From JANRJY01 sp033763735 (GTDB taxonomy: Bacteria > Bacteroidota > Bacteroidia > Cytophagales > UBA9547): a stretch of DNA of 64,000 nt. Location: NCBI GenBank assembly GCA_033763735.1, contig JANRJY010000073.1:56757-120756 (forward strand). The letters run 5' to 3'. Below, in pieces: positions 1 to 9,784 of the stretch. Positions within the stretch are counted from its first letter, which is position 1; each line of letters begins with the position of its first letter. A model generated the notes under the pieces. The model saw only the letters and a program-made list of their open reading frames with translations. It ran no database searches and had not been told where the DNA came from. The position numbers and the translations under genes are program-made.

Positions 1-1072
1 TATAAAAACCTGTCAACATTAAATTTCCTGTCATTGTTGCATTAAAATCACTAAAATTGATGAACTGTGATTTCCAAGTTACTCCTCCATCCATTGTTAT
101 TTTAAGATTGTAGGGTAAATTATAATACCCTTGACCTCCTTGACTTATTATATAACCAATATTACAATCCAACATAACAATACTTTTACTATCTCTATAA
201 TGAACCCCATGATTACCTATAACATAAAAATTGGCACCCCCATTATCGGTTTTATAAATATTATAGTCCATATTGTTGCCATCTCCTAAACTATAACCAA
301 TAAGAGAATTTACAAAAGTTATATTTTTAATATTATAAGAAGAGCAAACGCCACAATTGACCACATAAGGTATTGACCAAGTTTTGCCTTTATCAAAACT
401 CTTTATGTAAAAAATTTGAGAATTTAATGCATATGAAATTCTAAATATATTCTCACTTAAAGCAGAAATTTCAACATTGCTTATGAATTTTTTATTTTGA
501 AAAATATTTCTTGATGTCCAAGCATCACCACCATCATTGGTCAAAAATATTTCACCAGTAGATATTACTGCAATTCCTGTTGTACTATTTAAAAATTTAA
601 TTGATTCTAATTTAGAAACTCCAATTAAAGTTTTTACAATATCTTTTTTGTAGATAACGGTATCAGAATACACGGTAGAATCTATTTTTACAAAAGAAGT
701 ATCATATATATTATGTGCAGTATATTGAAATATTTTAGAATAACTTACGAATGAATTGATAGTTTTTAATATACTAACTGAGTCTCCTTTGTCAATACGA
801 ATAAATGCAGATTCAGAATTAAAAATATTTTGTACTTGATAAATACTTAATGGGATAGGAGTTATTGTGCTATCCCATGTATTTCCCATATCCTTGCTTT
901 TGAAAATCTTAGTTCCTCCATATCTTGAAAATAAAAACATACTAGAAGTATCGATAATAATAGGACAAAAATTAGAAAACTTGGGTAAGTTATTTGCTCT
1001 TTTTAGCTTCCATTGAGCAAAGATATTATTTGAAAAAGTGATTACAACTAAAATTATCAAATATGTCCGCAT
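1..1072 (-). CDS. Secreted BNR/sortilin-repeat-like protein (C-terminus beyond window)
   Basis: The minus strand is open from an ATG at 1072 to the window edge, about 357 codons. It begins with a signal peptide (MRTYLIILVVITFSNNIFAQ). The mature part contains recurrent Asp-box-like motifs such as LTNDGGDAWTSRN, SFDKGKTWS, KTDNGGANF and TMDGGVTWKSQ, typical of BNR / photosystem II assembly-factor-like beta-propellers. In this phylum such proteins usually end in a T9SS sorting domain, but that end lies outside the window. The N-terminal part of the 1437-residue protein at 12780-17093 has a similar organisation. An outer-surface or secreted location is likely; the ligand is unknown. Confidence 0.8.
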   Translation of the reverse strand, partial: MRTYLIILVVITFSNNIFAQWKLKRANNLPKFSNFCPIIIDTSSMFLFSRYGGTKIFKSKDMGNTWDSTITPIPLSIYQVQNIFNSESAFIRIDKGDSVSILKTINSFVSYSKIFQYTAHNIYDTSFVKIDSTVYSDTVIYKKDIVKTLIGVSKLESIKFLNSTTGIAVISTGEIFLTNDGGDAWTSRNIFQNKKFISNVEISALSENIFRISYALNSQIFYIKSFDKGKTWSIPYVVNCGVCSSYNIKNITFVNSLIGYSLGDGNNMDYNIYKTDNGGANFYVIGNHGVHYRDSKSIVMLDCNIGYIISQGGQGYYNLPYNLKITMDGGVTWKSQFINFSDFNATMTGNLMLTGFY

Positions 1073-1132
1073 ACCTTTTTGAAAGAATATTCAATTTACG
1101 AGGAATATAATCATAATATTAGATAACTTATA

Positions 1133-1861
1133 TTATTTGTAACCAATCGCCAACAAATTAGAAGTATATATTCCCCCCATGGTATCTCCATTTGCCAATA
1201 ACATATATAACTTAATAGTGGGGTTTATACAGATGTCCCAAACAATCCTTCTAATCGTACTAAGAATAGATAATCTTGTAGGAGGAACTGGTTTTACTTT
1301 TATTTCAAGAAAACCACCCAATTTCAAACTTTGAATAATACTTTTGTAGGAAAAGGCACGTATATGCGTAATATCACTAAAATAAATTGGATTTAAAAAA
1401 GACATTCCATTTGGTACTTGCACTATGAGCCTTCCACCGCTATTCAGATGCTTGTTTATTAAATTAAACAATTCCAGCATGTAGTTCAATTCCAAATGCT
1501 CTGCAACATCTATAAGTAATATTACATCAAATTTCAGACTGTTATTATTGGCAAAATATGCAAAGGCATCTTGTTTTAGGGTAAAGTTTGCGAGCCCGAG
1601 TGCTTTATGTGAATAGTTAATCTGTTCTTCGCTTATATCAAGCCCAAGTACATCGGTATATCCAAGATTCAGCAATGTTTTGATGTATCTTCCATATCCA
1701 CATCCGATTTCTAATATTTTTGATTTTTTATTTTCTGGAATATAAGGTAAAAAGTTCTTGGTGAAATATTTAGCACTCCATTGGGTGAGCGCATTTTCAT
1801 CAATGCCTCCAAGCACATTTATAGTTGTGTAATTTTTATATATATCAATTTTATCTTCCAA
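1133..1861 (-). CDS. Class I SAM-dependent methyltransferase
   Basis: This 242-residue protein has a glycine-rich SAM-binding motif I (EIGCGYGRY, residues 51-59), an acidic motif II (LGLDIS) and a motif IV-like stretch (DVILLIDVAEHLE), as in Methyltransf_11/23-type enzymes. It is the last gene of a minus-strand run of polysaccharide genes and lies 10 bp from the glycosyltransferase upstream. A role in methylating a sugar or glycan terminus of the surface polysaccharide is inferred from this context. The substrate cannot be read from the sequence. Confidence 0.8.
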   Translation of the reverse strand: MEDKIDIYKNYTTINVLGGIDENALTQWSAKYFTKNFLPYIPENKKSKILEIGCGYGRYIKTLLNLGYTDVLGLDISEEQINYSHKALGLANFTLKQDAFAYFANNNSLKFDVILLIDVAEHLELNYMLELFNLINKHLNSGGRLIVQVPNGMSFLNPIYFSDITHIRAFSYKSIIQSLKLGGFLEIKVKPVPPTRLSILSTIRRIVWDICINPTIKLYMLLANGDTMGGIYTSNLLAIGYK

Positions 1862-1871
1862 TTTTATAAAT

Positions 1872-2762
1872 TTAAATATTATACTTTTTTATATAGTCTT
1901 CAAAACTCGAAATTGAAGTGTCAACAAATTTTATCTCTTTTCCATTGCCAGCAAAATGAAGGAAATAAGATTGTAAAAAAGCGGCATTTATAGCTTTTTC
2001 ACTGGTAGAAACATAGCCAATATAACTCAATTTGAATAAAACAAACTTTATTATTCTACCTAAAAAAGATTTTGGAAACAATTGTGGATAGTTTAATATT
2101 TTAAAACTCTCAGTTAAAAAATTGAATTTATAGTCAATCCAATATACCTTATAATCGTTTTTTAAAAAAATCCTATGTGATAATGCACGCATTTCATCTA
2201 TCAAATGAGTGGCATTTTTATCTATTGTTTTTTCATAAGTATCATATACTTCACGAAATAATTTTGAATGTAAATTAGTTGTCAGTACCAATACACCTGC
2301 TTGTATTACATCATCACTTACAGCACTTAAACCACATTCGGTATAATAAGTACTCTTATATCCATGTGAAGGGAATTTATGCAGTTCAGTATATTGATTG
2401 GTTCTTTTCCAAACTTCGTCATAAGTAATTGCATCGGGGCTATGCCAGGCATTAGTACCCCCTATACTATCAATAGGAACTTGACTAACAATGCAAGGAG
2501 CAGTATGATAATTAATTGCAATATCGGCATCAATCCAAACAACTCTGTCGTATTGAGAAACTTTTGGATGTTCAAGAATCAAACACTTTTGCCAAATAAC
2601 GGTTCGGTCTTTAGCTCTTTGAGAATCATCGAGTATTTGATCAATAACAATAATATCATAACCATGCTTCTCGGCATACTTTGTCCAATTATCAGCGCAG
2701 TATAACTTCCAGAGCTTTTTAATTTTTTCTCCGATAAGAAGGGTAACAATTGCTTTTGACAT
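1872..2762 (-). CDS. Putative glycosyltransferase, GT-A fold (GMA12/MNN10-like)
   Basis: The protein has 296 residues and no signal peptide. The stretch YDRVVWIDADIAI (about residues 71-83) carries a DxD motif (78-80) of the type that binds the metal and nucleotide sugar in GT-A glycosyltransferases. The overall pattern resembles the galactosyltransferase GMA12/MNN10 group. It lies between a DUF4422 protein and a methyltransferase in the polysaccharide locus, so it probably transfers a hexose to a lipid-linked glycan at the cytoplasmic face. Donor and acceptor are unknown. Confidence 0.65.
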   Translation of the reverse strand: MSKAIVTLLIGEKIKKLWKLYCADNWTKYAEKHGYDIIVIDQILDDSQRAKDRTVIWQKCLILEHPKVSQYDRVVWIDADIAINYHTAPCIVSQVPIDSIGGTNAWHSPDAITYDEVWKRTNQYTELHKFPSHGYKSTYYTECGLSAVSDDVIQAGVLVLTTNLHSKLFREVYDTYEKTIDKNATHLIDEMRALSHRIFLKNDYKVYWIDYKFNFLTESFKILNYPQLFPKSFLGRIIKFVLFKLSYIGYVSTSEKAINAAFLQSYFLHFAGNGKEIKFVDTSISSFEDYIKKYNI

Positions 2763-2843
2763 TATAGTGTATAATCAGAAACAGGATAAAGATATGCTAG
2801 TAAATTTGCAACTTAAATATTTAAGATCATAAGGGCATCTTTC

Positions 2844-3668
2844 TCAGATTATTTTTTTAAAAATTTTCCAAATATATTTATAATATATATCTAATGATAA
2901 TTCAAACACAGATTTGGATACTATATCTTCATTTTCAGTAATAAAATAAATCGGAACATATTTTATTTTGAACTCATTTTTAGACATGTACAATGTAAAT
3001 AACCGCTCGGCCATATAACCAATTGCTCTAGCCTGAAAGGGATAATTACTTGTGGAAATACGCCTATCCACTTCGAATAGTATAGAAAATACCCAATCCG
3101 CATATTTTTCAAAATTCTTTCTGTCAGTAATGAACATATTGTATGGTTGCAATACATTGGATTTATTGAAAGTTTTTTCAACGAATGGCATGTATTGAGG
3201 ATATTTTTCTGAAATTACCTGAATTAGTATCTCCCACTCTTCGGGAATATGTTTGTTGCAATACTGAGTTTTTAATGAGTTATGAAGGTGCGAAGGATAA
3301 GGTAGTATCCATTCATACTTTTCAAGCAAGTTTATTGACTTTTCAATATTATTGGATACCGTATTAATTTCGTTTGACGATATGTTGTATTTTGAACTTG
3401 AGAATATATTTTGCCTTCCTAATTTTAAAAACCTCCGGTAATGGTTTAAGCCCACAATATCGTATTCGTTATCATTCTTCCAAATCCAATAAAGTGCGGT
3501 TAATTCACAAAAATTTGGATTTCTTACTGAAATATTATCACCTGTGTCATCTCCGGAAATTTTCAAGTCAATGGGGTTGTTTTTTTTCCCGACTTGGATA
3601 GGTATTATAAATTCATGTGATGGAATCACAAATAATTTGTGATAAACGGTGTATAATTTTACTTTCAT
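2844..3668 (-). CDS. DUF4422 family capsular polysaccharide protein (putative glycosyltransferase)
   Basis: This 274-residue protein has the N-terminal pattern of DUF4422: an opening VKLYTVYHK strand, then an acidic GDDTGDNIS segment, then FCELTALYWIWKN, followed by VGLNHYRRF. The family is found almost only in capsule and LPS gene clusters and is regarded as glycosyltransferase-like. The gene lies in the same direction as the glf/wzx group, 144 bp after the GT2 gene. The exact sugar is not predictable. Confidence 0.75.
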   Translation of the reverse strand: MKVKLYTVYHKLFVIPSHEFIIPIQVGKKNNPIDLKISGDDTGDNISVRNPNFCELTALYWIWKNDNEYDIVGLNHYRRFLKLGRQNIFSSSKYNISSNEINTVSNNIEKSINLLEKYEWILPYPSHLHNSLKTQYCNKHIPEEWEILIQVISEKYPQYMPFVEKTFNKSNVLQPYNMFITDRKNFEKYADWVFSILFEVDRRISTSNYPFQARAIGYMAERLFTLYMSKNEFKIKYVPIYFITENEDIVSKSVFELSLDIYYKYIWKIFKKII

Positions 3669-3812
3669 TTAATTACCAACTAACTTATTTAAAATTTCAG
3701 AAAAACATCCGTCAGTATTGTGCCTTACTTCTAAATTCATTTTCAACATATCCTACGAACTATCTGGTATTATTTGAATTAACAACCCTTTTTTTGAATA
3801 CTTAAAAATTAA

Positions 3813-4829
3813 TCAATCTAAAATTAATTTGAAATTGCTCGAAATAGAAGGGTTTAATTTCCAACACAACTCTGTTTCATAGTACATGTTGAGAAAATCT
3901 TCTATTTTCGGATTAAGAGGATGGAATCCCCATTTTTTTTCCCAGTTGTGGTAATGATTTGTCAAAATATTAGTTCTCCAATGATTGTTCTCTATAGGGA
4001 TTTCCAAAAGATTATTGCTTTCCTTAATCCTCCTTATATATGTACCTTTTATTGAGCCAATACTAAATTTATTAAATAAATTTTTTCGTTTTTCGTTTGG
4101 GTCTCTACTTCCTCTAAGTCCAATCCTATGAACAATCTTGATTTCGGGATAAACAATTACCTTTTTACCTAATTTTCGGATTTGTACACCAAAATCGTCA
4201 TCTTCAATCCAAACCGGGTTAAAAAGTTCGTCAAACCCGTTTAGTGCTTTAGCATCTTCATATCTAAATCCGGTGCATACCCCCAGCAATGTATCAACTT
4301 CATAAGGCATTTGCTCAATAAAATTAGATTTTGGTCTGTAAACTATTGAGTCAAATGTTCTTTGCCCGACTAATTCCAATGGAATGGTACCCAGATCGAA
4401 TAATCCTACTTCATTAAATAAATTACGACCGAATGAATGTACGTGACCATGGTCAAAAATTACTTGTCCGCCTACCAGCCCTATTCTATTATTTTGGATT
4501 AATATTTTCTTGATTTTCTCAATCCAATTTGGGGTCTCTACGGTTGCATCACCATCAATTCTAAAAACAAATTCGGTCTTTACGGCTTCAAGTCCAGTGT
4601 TAAGGGCTTTGATAATCCCTGTGTGTGACAATTCTATAATCTGAGAATGGTTGAACTTGATACGTGAAAGCTGTTTTTTGCATACTTCAACACTTTTGTC
4701 GGTTGAACCATCATCAACAATTACAATATTGTACTTAGTTGTATCCAAATTTCTTTGCAAATATTCAAAGGTATATGGTAGTACAAATTCGTTATTAAAA
4801 TTAGGAAATAGTATTGTAGATTCTACCAT
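3813..4829 (-). CDS. Glycosyltransferase family 2
   Basis: This 338-residue GT-A glycosyltransferase shows the first catalytic Asp region (IVIVDDGSTDKS, about residues 35-46), a DGD metal-binding motif (IDGDATVE, about 91-98) and a later EDDDFGVQIRKLG segment holding the candidate base. It starts 3 bp after the stop of the UDP-galactopyranose mutase gene, so the two are almost certainly co-transcribed. This makes galactofuranose transfer an attractive but unproven role. Confidence 0.85.
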   Translation of the reverse strand: MVESTILFPNFNNEFVLPYTFEYLQRNLDTTKYNIVIVDDGSTDKSVEVCKKQLSRIKFNHSQIIELSHTGIIKALNTGLEAVKTEFVFRIDGDATVETPNWIEKIKKILIQNNRIGLVGGQVIFDHGHVHSFGRNLFNEVGLFDLGTIPLELVGQRTFDSIVYRPKSNFIEQMPYEVDTLLGVCTGFRYEDAKALNGFDELFNPVWIEDDDFGVQIRKLGKKVIVYPEIKIVHRIGLRGSRDPNEKRKNLFNKFSIGSIKGTYIRRIKESNNLLEIPIENNHWRTNILTNHYHNWEKKWGFHPLNPKIEDFLNMYYETELCWKLNPSISSNFKLILD

Positions 4830-4832
4830 TAT

Positions 4833-5942
4833 TTAATTAATTGATATTTGTTTTTCAAAAATGCTTAGTGCCCTTGCAATTACCTGATCCATATTATAAT
4901 ATTTGTAGTCGGCCAGTCTGCCACAAAATATTACATTTTGCATCTTTTCGGACTCACTTCTGTACTTATTGAACAAGTCTGTATTTTCATCTCTGGGTAT
5001 TGGGTAATACTTTTCATTTTTTTCATCAGCCAAAAGAGAGTATTCTCTAGTAATTGTGGTAAGATGCGATTTTTGCCAGGTTGCATGTTTCCATTCAACT
5101 ATTCTAGTAAAATCATAATCATTGGGGTAATTGATTTGCTGATGTGTTTGAAAATACTCGGTTGATAGTGTTTCATGTTCAAATCTGAGCGAACGATAAG
5201 GGAGTTTACCGTGTATGTAATCAAAAAACTCATCAATTGGGCCAGTATATATAATTTTATTAAATCTAATTTCTTCAATGATGTCTCTGTAGTTGGTATT
5301 TAGCATCAAACTAATCAATTTATTGTTTGTTAAGGCTTCAAAAAGTTTGGTATAACCATTCTTTGGCATACACTGATAGGTATCAGTAAAATATCTATCA
5401 TCTCTATTTGTTCTGGTTGGAATTCGAGCGGTTACACTAGCCGCCAAATCAATTGGATTAATATCCCATTGCTTCTTTGTATATCCTTCGAAAAATTTTT
5501 TATACAAATCCCGACCAACCAAACTAATGACCATTTCTTCGGCATTTTTAGGATTTAATATTGATTTATCCCTAACTGTATCAAAGTATTTCTGAACTTC
5601 GTCAGGAGAGGCCAAATTCATACCATAAAGTTCGTTAACTGTATCCATATTAATAGGTATGGGCACTAGCTTACCATCCACATAAGTTTTAACCCTATGA
5701 TAATGATAATTCCATTCAGTAAATCGGGACAAATAATCAAAAACTTTTTTATCATTAGTATGAAACCAATGAGGACCATATTTGTGTATTAGAATACCAT
5801 GTTGGTTGTAGAAATCATATGCATTTCCGCCAATATGCATTCTCTTATCAACTACTAAAACTTTCTTATTTAGTTGACTAGCAATACGCTCAGCTAATAC
5901 ACACCCTGAAAAACCAGCCCCGACAATCAAATATTCATACAT
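4833..5942 (-). CDS. glf: UDP-galactopyranose mutase
   Basis: This 369-residue flavoenzyme interconverts UDP-galactopyranose and UDP-galactofuranose. It has an N-terminal FAD-binding motif (VGAGFSGCVLAERI, residues 7-20), the conserved IGGNAYDF segment, and KYGPHWFHTND in the substrate region. A C-terminal GRLADYKYYNMDQVI segment completes the FAD fold. Length and motif order match the family. Its first 8 bp overlap the end of the upstream flippase gene. Its presence predicts galactofuranose in the surface glycan. Confidence 0.95.
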   Translation of the reverse strand: MYEYLIVGAGFSGCVLAERIASQLNKKVLVVDKRMHIGGNAYDFYNQHGILIHKYGPHWFHTNDKKVFDYLSRFTEWNYHYHRVKTYVDGKLVPIPINMDTVNELYGMNLASPDEVQKYFDTVRDKSILNPKNAEEMVISLVGRDLYKKFFEGYTKKQWDINPIDLAASVTARIPTRTNRDDRYFTDTYQCMPKNGYTKLFEALTNNKLISLMLNTNYRDIIEEIRFNKIIYTGPIDEFFDYIHGKLPYRSLRFEHETLSTEYFQTHQQINYPNDYDFTRIVEWKHATWQKSHLTTITREYSLLADEKNEKYYPIPRDENTDLFNKYRSESEKMQNVIFCGRLADYKYYNMDQVIARALSIFEKQISIN

Positions 5943-7239
5943 TTTTTAAAGATTTAACTTTGATTTGAAAGTGAAATAAAAAATAAGATAATGCCGCTGC
6001 AAGAAATTCTATCAGAAACAAAATAATGCTTGCAGCCATTTCTTTATATTTTGGGACAAAAATAACATTTAATATCAAACTAATAGCTGCCAATAAAATA
6101 GTCATGTAAAAAAAATATCGGTCTAACTTGAATCCTAAAAGCCCCTGAATACCATATAAATTGCTGAAAAAAATAAATAATGGAATAAAAGCCATTATTT
6201 TTAATTGGCTTGTAGACTTCAAATATTCAATTCCAAAAATTAAATTAATAATGGTCTCGGAAAAAAGAAATACCAAACAGCACATGCCAAAAATTGTAAG
6301 TCCAATAAAAATGCCTAGTTTATCGATTAAATCCACTGCCATCTTCTTGTCTTGATTAACCAACTTTGAAATGTATGGAAATAACACCAAACTTATAGGC
6401 ATTAATATTAACTGGGTTATTACAATTAATACTTTGTTTGCGGTTGAATAATATGCGACAGACTCAACAGTTGTTAATAAACCAAGTAAAATTACATTAA
6501 AGGTTGTATAGAAGCTAATTACAGCCCAAGATAAAAAATTAGGAAATCCATTTTTAAGCTCGAAGTATATTTCTTTAAATCTAACTATTTTTAAGTGTAG
6601 TCCAAATTTTTTAATACATATAAATAATCCTACTAAGCCTAATATTATTTGAATAAAACTACTCACAAAATTAACCATTATAAAATTATCATTGTTTTTT
6701 AAGAAAAACACAATAATCAATAAATGAAAAAATTTAGAAAAAAATGTTAAAACTACTATATATTTCATATCCGAAATACCTATAAAAAAAAAGGTAGGCA
6801 TGAATAAAAACTGAAACATCCCGAGAAAGATTGAAAAATTCAATAACGAGTTTTGGTAAATATTTCTATCATAATAAAAGACAATACAAACCAAAACACT
6901 TGCGGCTAAAGTCAATAGTATTTTTGAAAAGAAAACAACACTAAAAATTTTGCTTAATTCCGACTTAGAATCCAGGTTAATATTGCTTATATTTCTAGAA
7001 GCACTATATTCAAAACCATAGTTTATAAGTAAACCAAAATAGGCCAAATAAGAATTTGCATAATTAAAAATTCCAAAATTATTGATTGTTACAACTTTAG
7101 TAATTATTGGAATTGTGAATAGAGGGAAAAATGTATTTAAAATCTGAAAAACAAATAAGTATGAAAAGTTTCTTAATATTTTATTTTTGAAATAAAATAA
7201 GAATTTGGACTTGATATTGATGCTCGAAATGGGTTGCAA
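5935..7239 (-). CDS. Polysaccharide flippase (Wzx/MATE-like)
   Basis: This 434-residue, strongly hydrophobic protein has about 12 predicted membrane segments. The opening IPIITKVVTINNFGIFNYANS pattern is typical of Wzx / polysaccharide biosynthesis proteins, which flip undecaprenyl-linked repeat units across the inner membrane. The start at 7239 is TTG and no in-frame ATG lies nearby, so the true start is uncertain. The gene overlaps glf by 8 bp and is the first gene of the minus-strand glycan operon. The 5' region faces the plus-strand GT4 gene across a 280-bp AT-rich divergent gap. Confidence 0.85.
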   Translation of the reverse strand: MQPISSINIKSKFLFYFKNKILRNFSYLFVFQILNTFFPLFTIPIITKVVTINNFGIFNYANSYLAYFGLLINYGFEYSASRNISNINLDSKSELSKIFSVVFFSKILLTLAASVLVCIVFYYDRNIYQNSLLNFSIFLGMFQFLFMPTFFFIGISDMKYIVVLTFFSKFFHLLIIVFFLKNNDNFIMVNFVSSFIQIILGLVGLFICIKKFGLHLKIVRFKEIYFELKNGFPNFLSWAVISFYTTFNVILLGLLTTVESVAYYSTANKVLIVITQLILMPISLVLFPYISKLVNQDKKMAVDLIDKLGIFIGLTIFGMCCLVFLFSETIINLIFGIEYLKSTSQLKIMAFIPLFIFFSNLYGIQGLLGFKLDRYFFYMTILLAAISLILNVIFVPKYKEMAASIILFLIEFLAAALSYFLFHFQIKVKSLKNV

Positions 7240-7470
7240 TAAATATAAGTATAAATTAAGTTACAATAATATGTCTTATTTTGATGAAGATAAATTATAA
7301 TTTTAAAAATTAGATAAGGTGGTTTTCAAAATTTTTGAGCTTATCTGTTAATTCTTATTCAAAATTATTGTTTTTTTAAAAATTCAAAGAAATATTTAGC
7401 CAGTTAAACAAGTAAAAATAAAATTATACCTATTAGAAGCATTTGAAATGAATTGAAACTGAAAATCTCA

Positions 7471-7499
7471 TTTGATTATAAGACTTAAATGTATATTTG
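7471..7499 (+). promoter_or_regulatory. Bacteroidota-type promoter for the GT4/epimerase operon
   Basis: A TTTG (-33 element, 7471-7474) and TATATTTG (-7 element, 7492-7499) are separated by 17 nt, matching the TTTG / TAnnTTTG consensus. The in-frame ATG at 7489 lies inside this promoter, so the ATG at 7522 is the better start for the following gene. Confidence 0.65.
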
Positions 7500-7521
7500 T
7501 TGGTCTAATTTACAACCTTTA

Positions 7522-8646
7522 ATGATCCAACCTAAAATTGCCATAATCCACGACTGGCTCTATATTAATGGAGGTGCTGAAAAGGTACTTGAGCAAATTA
7601 TTAATGCATTTCCCGATGCGGATTTATATTCTTTACTTGAGTTTTTGCCTGAAAACGAAAAGAAATTTTTACAAAACAAACCGGTAACTACTTCTTTCAT
7701 TCAAAAATTACCATTTGCTAAAAGATATTTTAGGAATTATTTCCCTTTTATGCCATTTGCAATTGAGCAATTCGACCTTTCAAGCTACGACATTATTATT
7801 TCAAGTTCGTATGCTATGGCCAAAGGAGTGCTTACGCACTCGGAGCAGTTTCATATTTGTTATTGCCATTCTCCTGTACGTTATGCCTGGGATTTGTATC
7901 ATCAGTATGTAAAGGAAGCCAATTTGCACAAAGGATTAAAAGGCTTTATGGCACGTTTGGCATTGCATTATTTACGCCTTTGGGATGTTTCAACGGCCAA
8001 CAAAGTGGATCATTTCATTGCCAACTCACATTTTATTTCAAAAAGAATTAAAAGGGTGTATCGCAGAAACTCAACGGTAGTATATCCCCCAGTGGATGTT
8101 ACAAATTTTGAACTTTGCACCGATAAAGAAGATTTTTACTTAACAGCTTCCCGATTTGTACCGTACAAACGAATTGACCTTATAGTTGAGGCATTCAGTC
8201 ATTTGCCCGATAAAAAACTAATTGTGATTGGAGATGGACCGGATTTCAAGAAGATTGCCTCAAAAAATTATCCCAACATTACCTTTTTGGGTCATGTTCC
8301 GTTTGGTGAACTAAAATCTTACATGCAACGTGCTAGGGCATTTGTTTTCGCAGCAAAAGAAGATTTTGGCATTGTACCAGTGGAAGCAATGGCTTGCGGC
8401 ACCCCTGTTATTGCCTTTGGATCGGGTGGAGTTTTGGAAACAGTTGTTGACAACGAAACCGGTGTTTTTTTTAATAATCAAACCACAGAATCATTGATTG
8501 ATGCCATTGAACGATTTGAAAAAATAAAATTTGATCACATTGCCATTCGAAATCATTCTTTACAATTCTCCAAAGAACTTTTTTTGGAAAAATTCAAAAC
8601 CTTGACTTTGGATCAATATCAAAAATTCTTGAGATACAATAGCTAA
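7522..8646 (+). CDS. Glycosyltransferase family 4
   Basis: The protein has 374 residues from the ATG at 7522, where IAIIHDWLYINGGAEKV forms the usual GT4 opening. The C-terminal Rossmann domain contains the E-x7-E motif (EDFGIVPVE) followed by AMACGTPVIAF, which binds the donor nucleotide sugar. This start was chosen because the upstream ATG falls inside the predicted promoter. The next gene begins one base after the stop, so they form an operon. It acts in polysaccharide assembly at the cytoplasmic membrane; the sugar is unknown. Confidence 0.9.
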   Translation: MIQPKIAIIHDWLYINGGAEKVLEQIINAFPDADLYSLLEFLPENEKKFLQNKPVTTSFIQKLPFAKRYFRNYFPFMPFAIEQFDLSSYDIIISSSYAMAKGVLTHSEQFHICYCHSPVRYAWDLYHQYVKEANLHKGLKGFMARLALHYLRLWDVSTANKVDHFIANSHFISKRIKRVYRRNSTVVYPPVDVTNFELCTDKEDFYLTASRFVPYKRIDLIVEAFSHLPDKKLIVIGDGPDFKKIASKNYPNITFLGHVPFGELKSYMQRARAFVFAAKEDFGIVPVEAMACGTPVIAFGSGGVLETVVDNETGVFFNNQTTESLIDAIERFEKIKFDHIAIRNHSLQFSKELFLEKFKTLTLDQYQKFLRYNS

Positions 8647-8647
8647 C

Positions 8648-9607
8648 ATGCCATCCTACTTAATCTTCGGGGGTGCCGGATACATTGGCACAAAGCTGGC
8701 AGAAAAATTGATATCTGATGGGCATACAGTGTATGTGACCGATATACAGCCATCTCCTTTGAAAGATAAAGAAGGAATTATTAGTAATATTATTGACGTA
8801 AGAAATCCCATTTCGGGTTCATTTTTACATCACCCCATTGAATGGATATTTAACTTTGCAGCCATCCATCGCGAACCAGGGCATAAATCGAACGAATATT
8901 TCGAAACCAATATCAGAGGAGCCGAAAATGTATGTGCATTTGCAGAAAAAATTGGTTGCAGCAATATTTTTTTCACATCCAGTATCTCTACATATGGGCC
9001 TACTTTAGGTGCTACCTCTGAATATTTACTAACCACTCCAAATACACCATATGGCATTTCCAAACTTACTGCCGAGTATATCCATAAATTATGGGCAGAA
9101 AAAGACAAATCCAGAAGATTGGTCATCGTCCGTCCGGGAGTTATTTATGGACCAGGTGATCCAGGGAACATTTTAAGAATGATTAGAGCAGTAAAAAAGG
9201 GATACTTTTTATTGCCTGTAAATCCATCTATCAAAAAGTCGTATGGCTATATATATGGATTATTGGATAGTATGGATTTTATGATAAAACAACCCGACAA
9301 AATTATCACATACAATTACGTCGAAAAAGAGACTGAATCATTAGGGGAGTTAATAAAAATCATCAATCAAACACTTGGTTTCAAAGGCCTTATCATACGT
9401 TTTCCATTATGGATATTGAAAATTGCCGCAATTATCCTTTACAAAATCAATCCTAATATAAATGGCATCCATCCTGAAAGGGTGAAAAAAGTTGCGCGTC
9501 CTACACATATTGTTCCACAGGTGCTTATTGATAAAGGATTTGATTTTAAATATGATTTCCAAAAATCTTTAATACACTGGAAATCAATATCTCCTGATGA
9601 TTTTTAA
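8648..9607 (+). CDS. NAD-dependent epimerase/dehydratase (extended SDR)
   Basis: This 319-residue extended short-chain dehydrogenase has a Rossmann motif GGAGYIG (residues 8-14), an FNFAAIHRE segment, a serine-rich FFTSSISTYG strand and the catalytic YxxxK (YGISK). RPGVIYGPGDPG is the usual substrate-domain motif. The C-terminal region is somewhat hydrophobic (LIIRFPLWILKIAAIILY), which may associate it with the membrane. It is the second gene of the plus-strand pair and probably makes or modifies a nucleotide sugar for the locus. Confidence 0.85.
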   Translation: MPSYLIFGGAGYIGTKLAEKLISDGHTVYVTDIQPSPLKDKEGIISNIIDVRNPISGSFLHHPIEWIFNFAAIHREPGHKSNEYFETNIRGAENVCAFAEKIGCSNIFFTSSISTYGPTLGATSEYLLTTPNTPYGISKLTAEYIHKLWAEKDKSRRLVIVRPGVIYGPGDPGNILRMIRAVKKGYFLLPVNPSIKKSYGYIYGLLDSMDFMIKQPDKIITYNYVEKETESLGELIKIINQTLGFKGLIIRFPLWILKIAAIILYKINPNINGIHPERVKKVARPTHIVPQVLIDKGFDFKYDFQKSLIHWKSISPDDF

Positions 9608-9784
9608 TTTTGTTGATTAATCACATTTTCACTTTGATAATGCAACGCAGAATTGCACGTTTGCATTGCAACCCAACTATTAGTATCCGTGACTTTTAAA
9701 TCCCTAATTATATACCAATATTTAATTATTTTTTTTATTAATACTATTGATTCAATGCTTTATAATTCATAATTCAACATTTCT

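Noticed and set aside
7489..7521. Upstream ATG for the GT4 gene
   Set aside because: It lies within the -7 element of a good promoter, and the residues before IQPKIAIIHDW do not fit the family.
9608..9784. Hairpin AATGCAA/TTGCATT between convergent genes
   Set aside because: Seven-base stem with a long loop and no U-tract; too weak to call a terminator.
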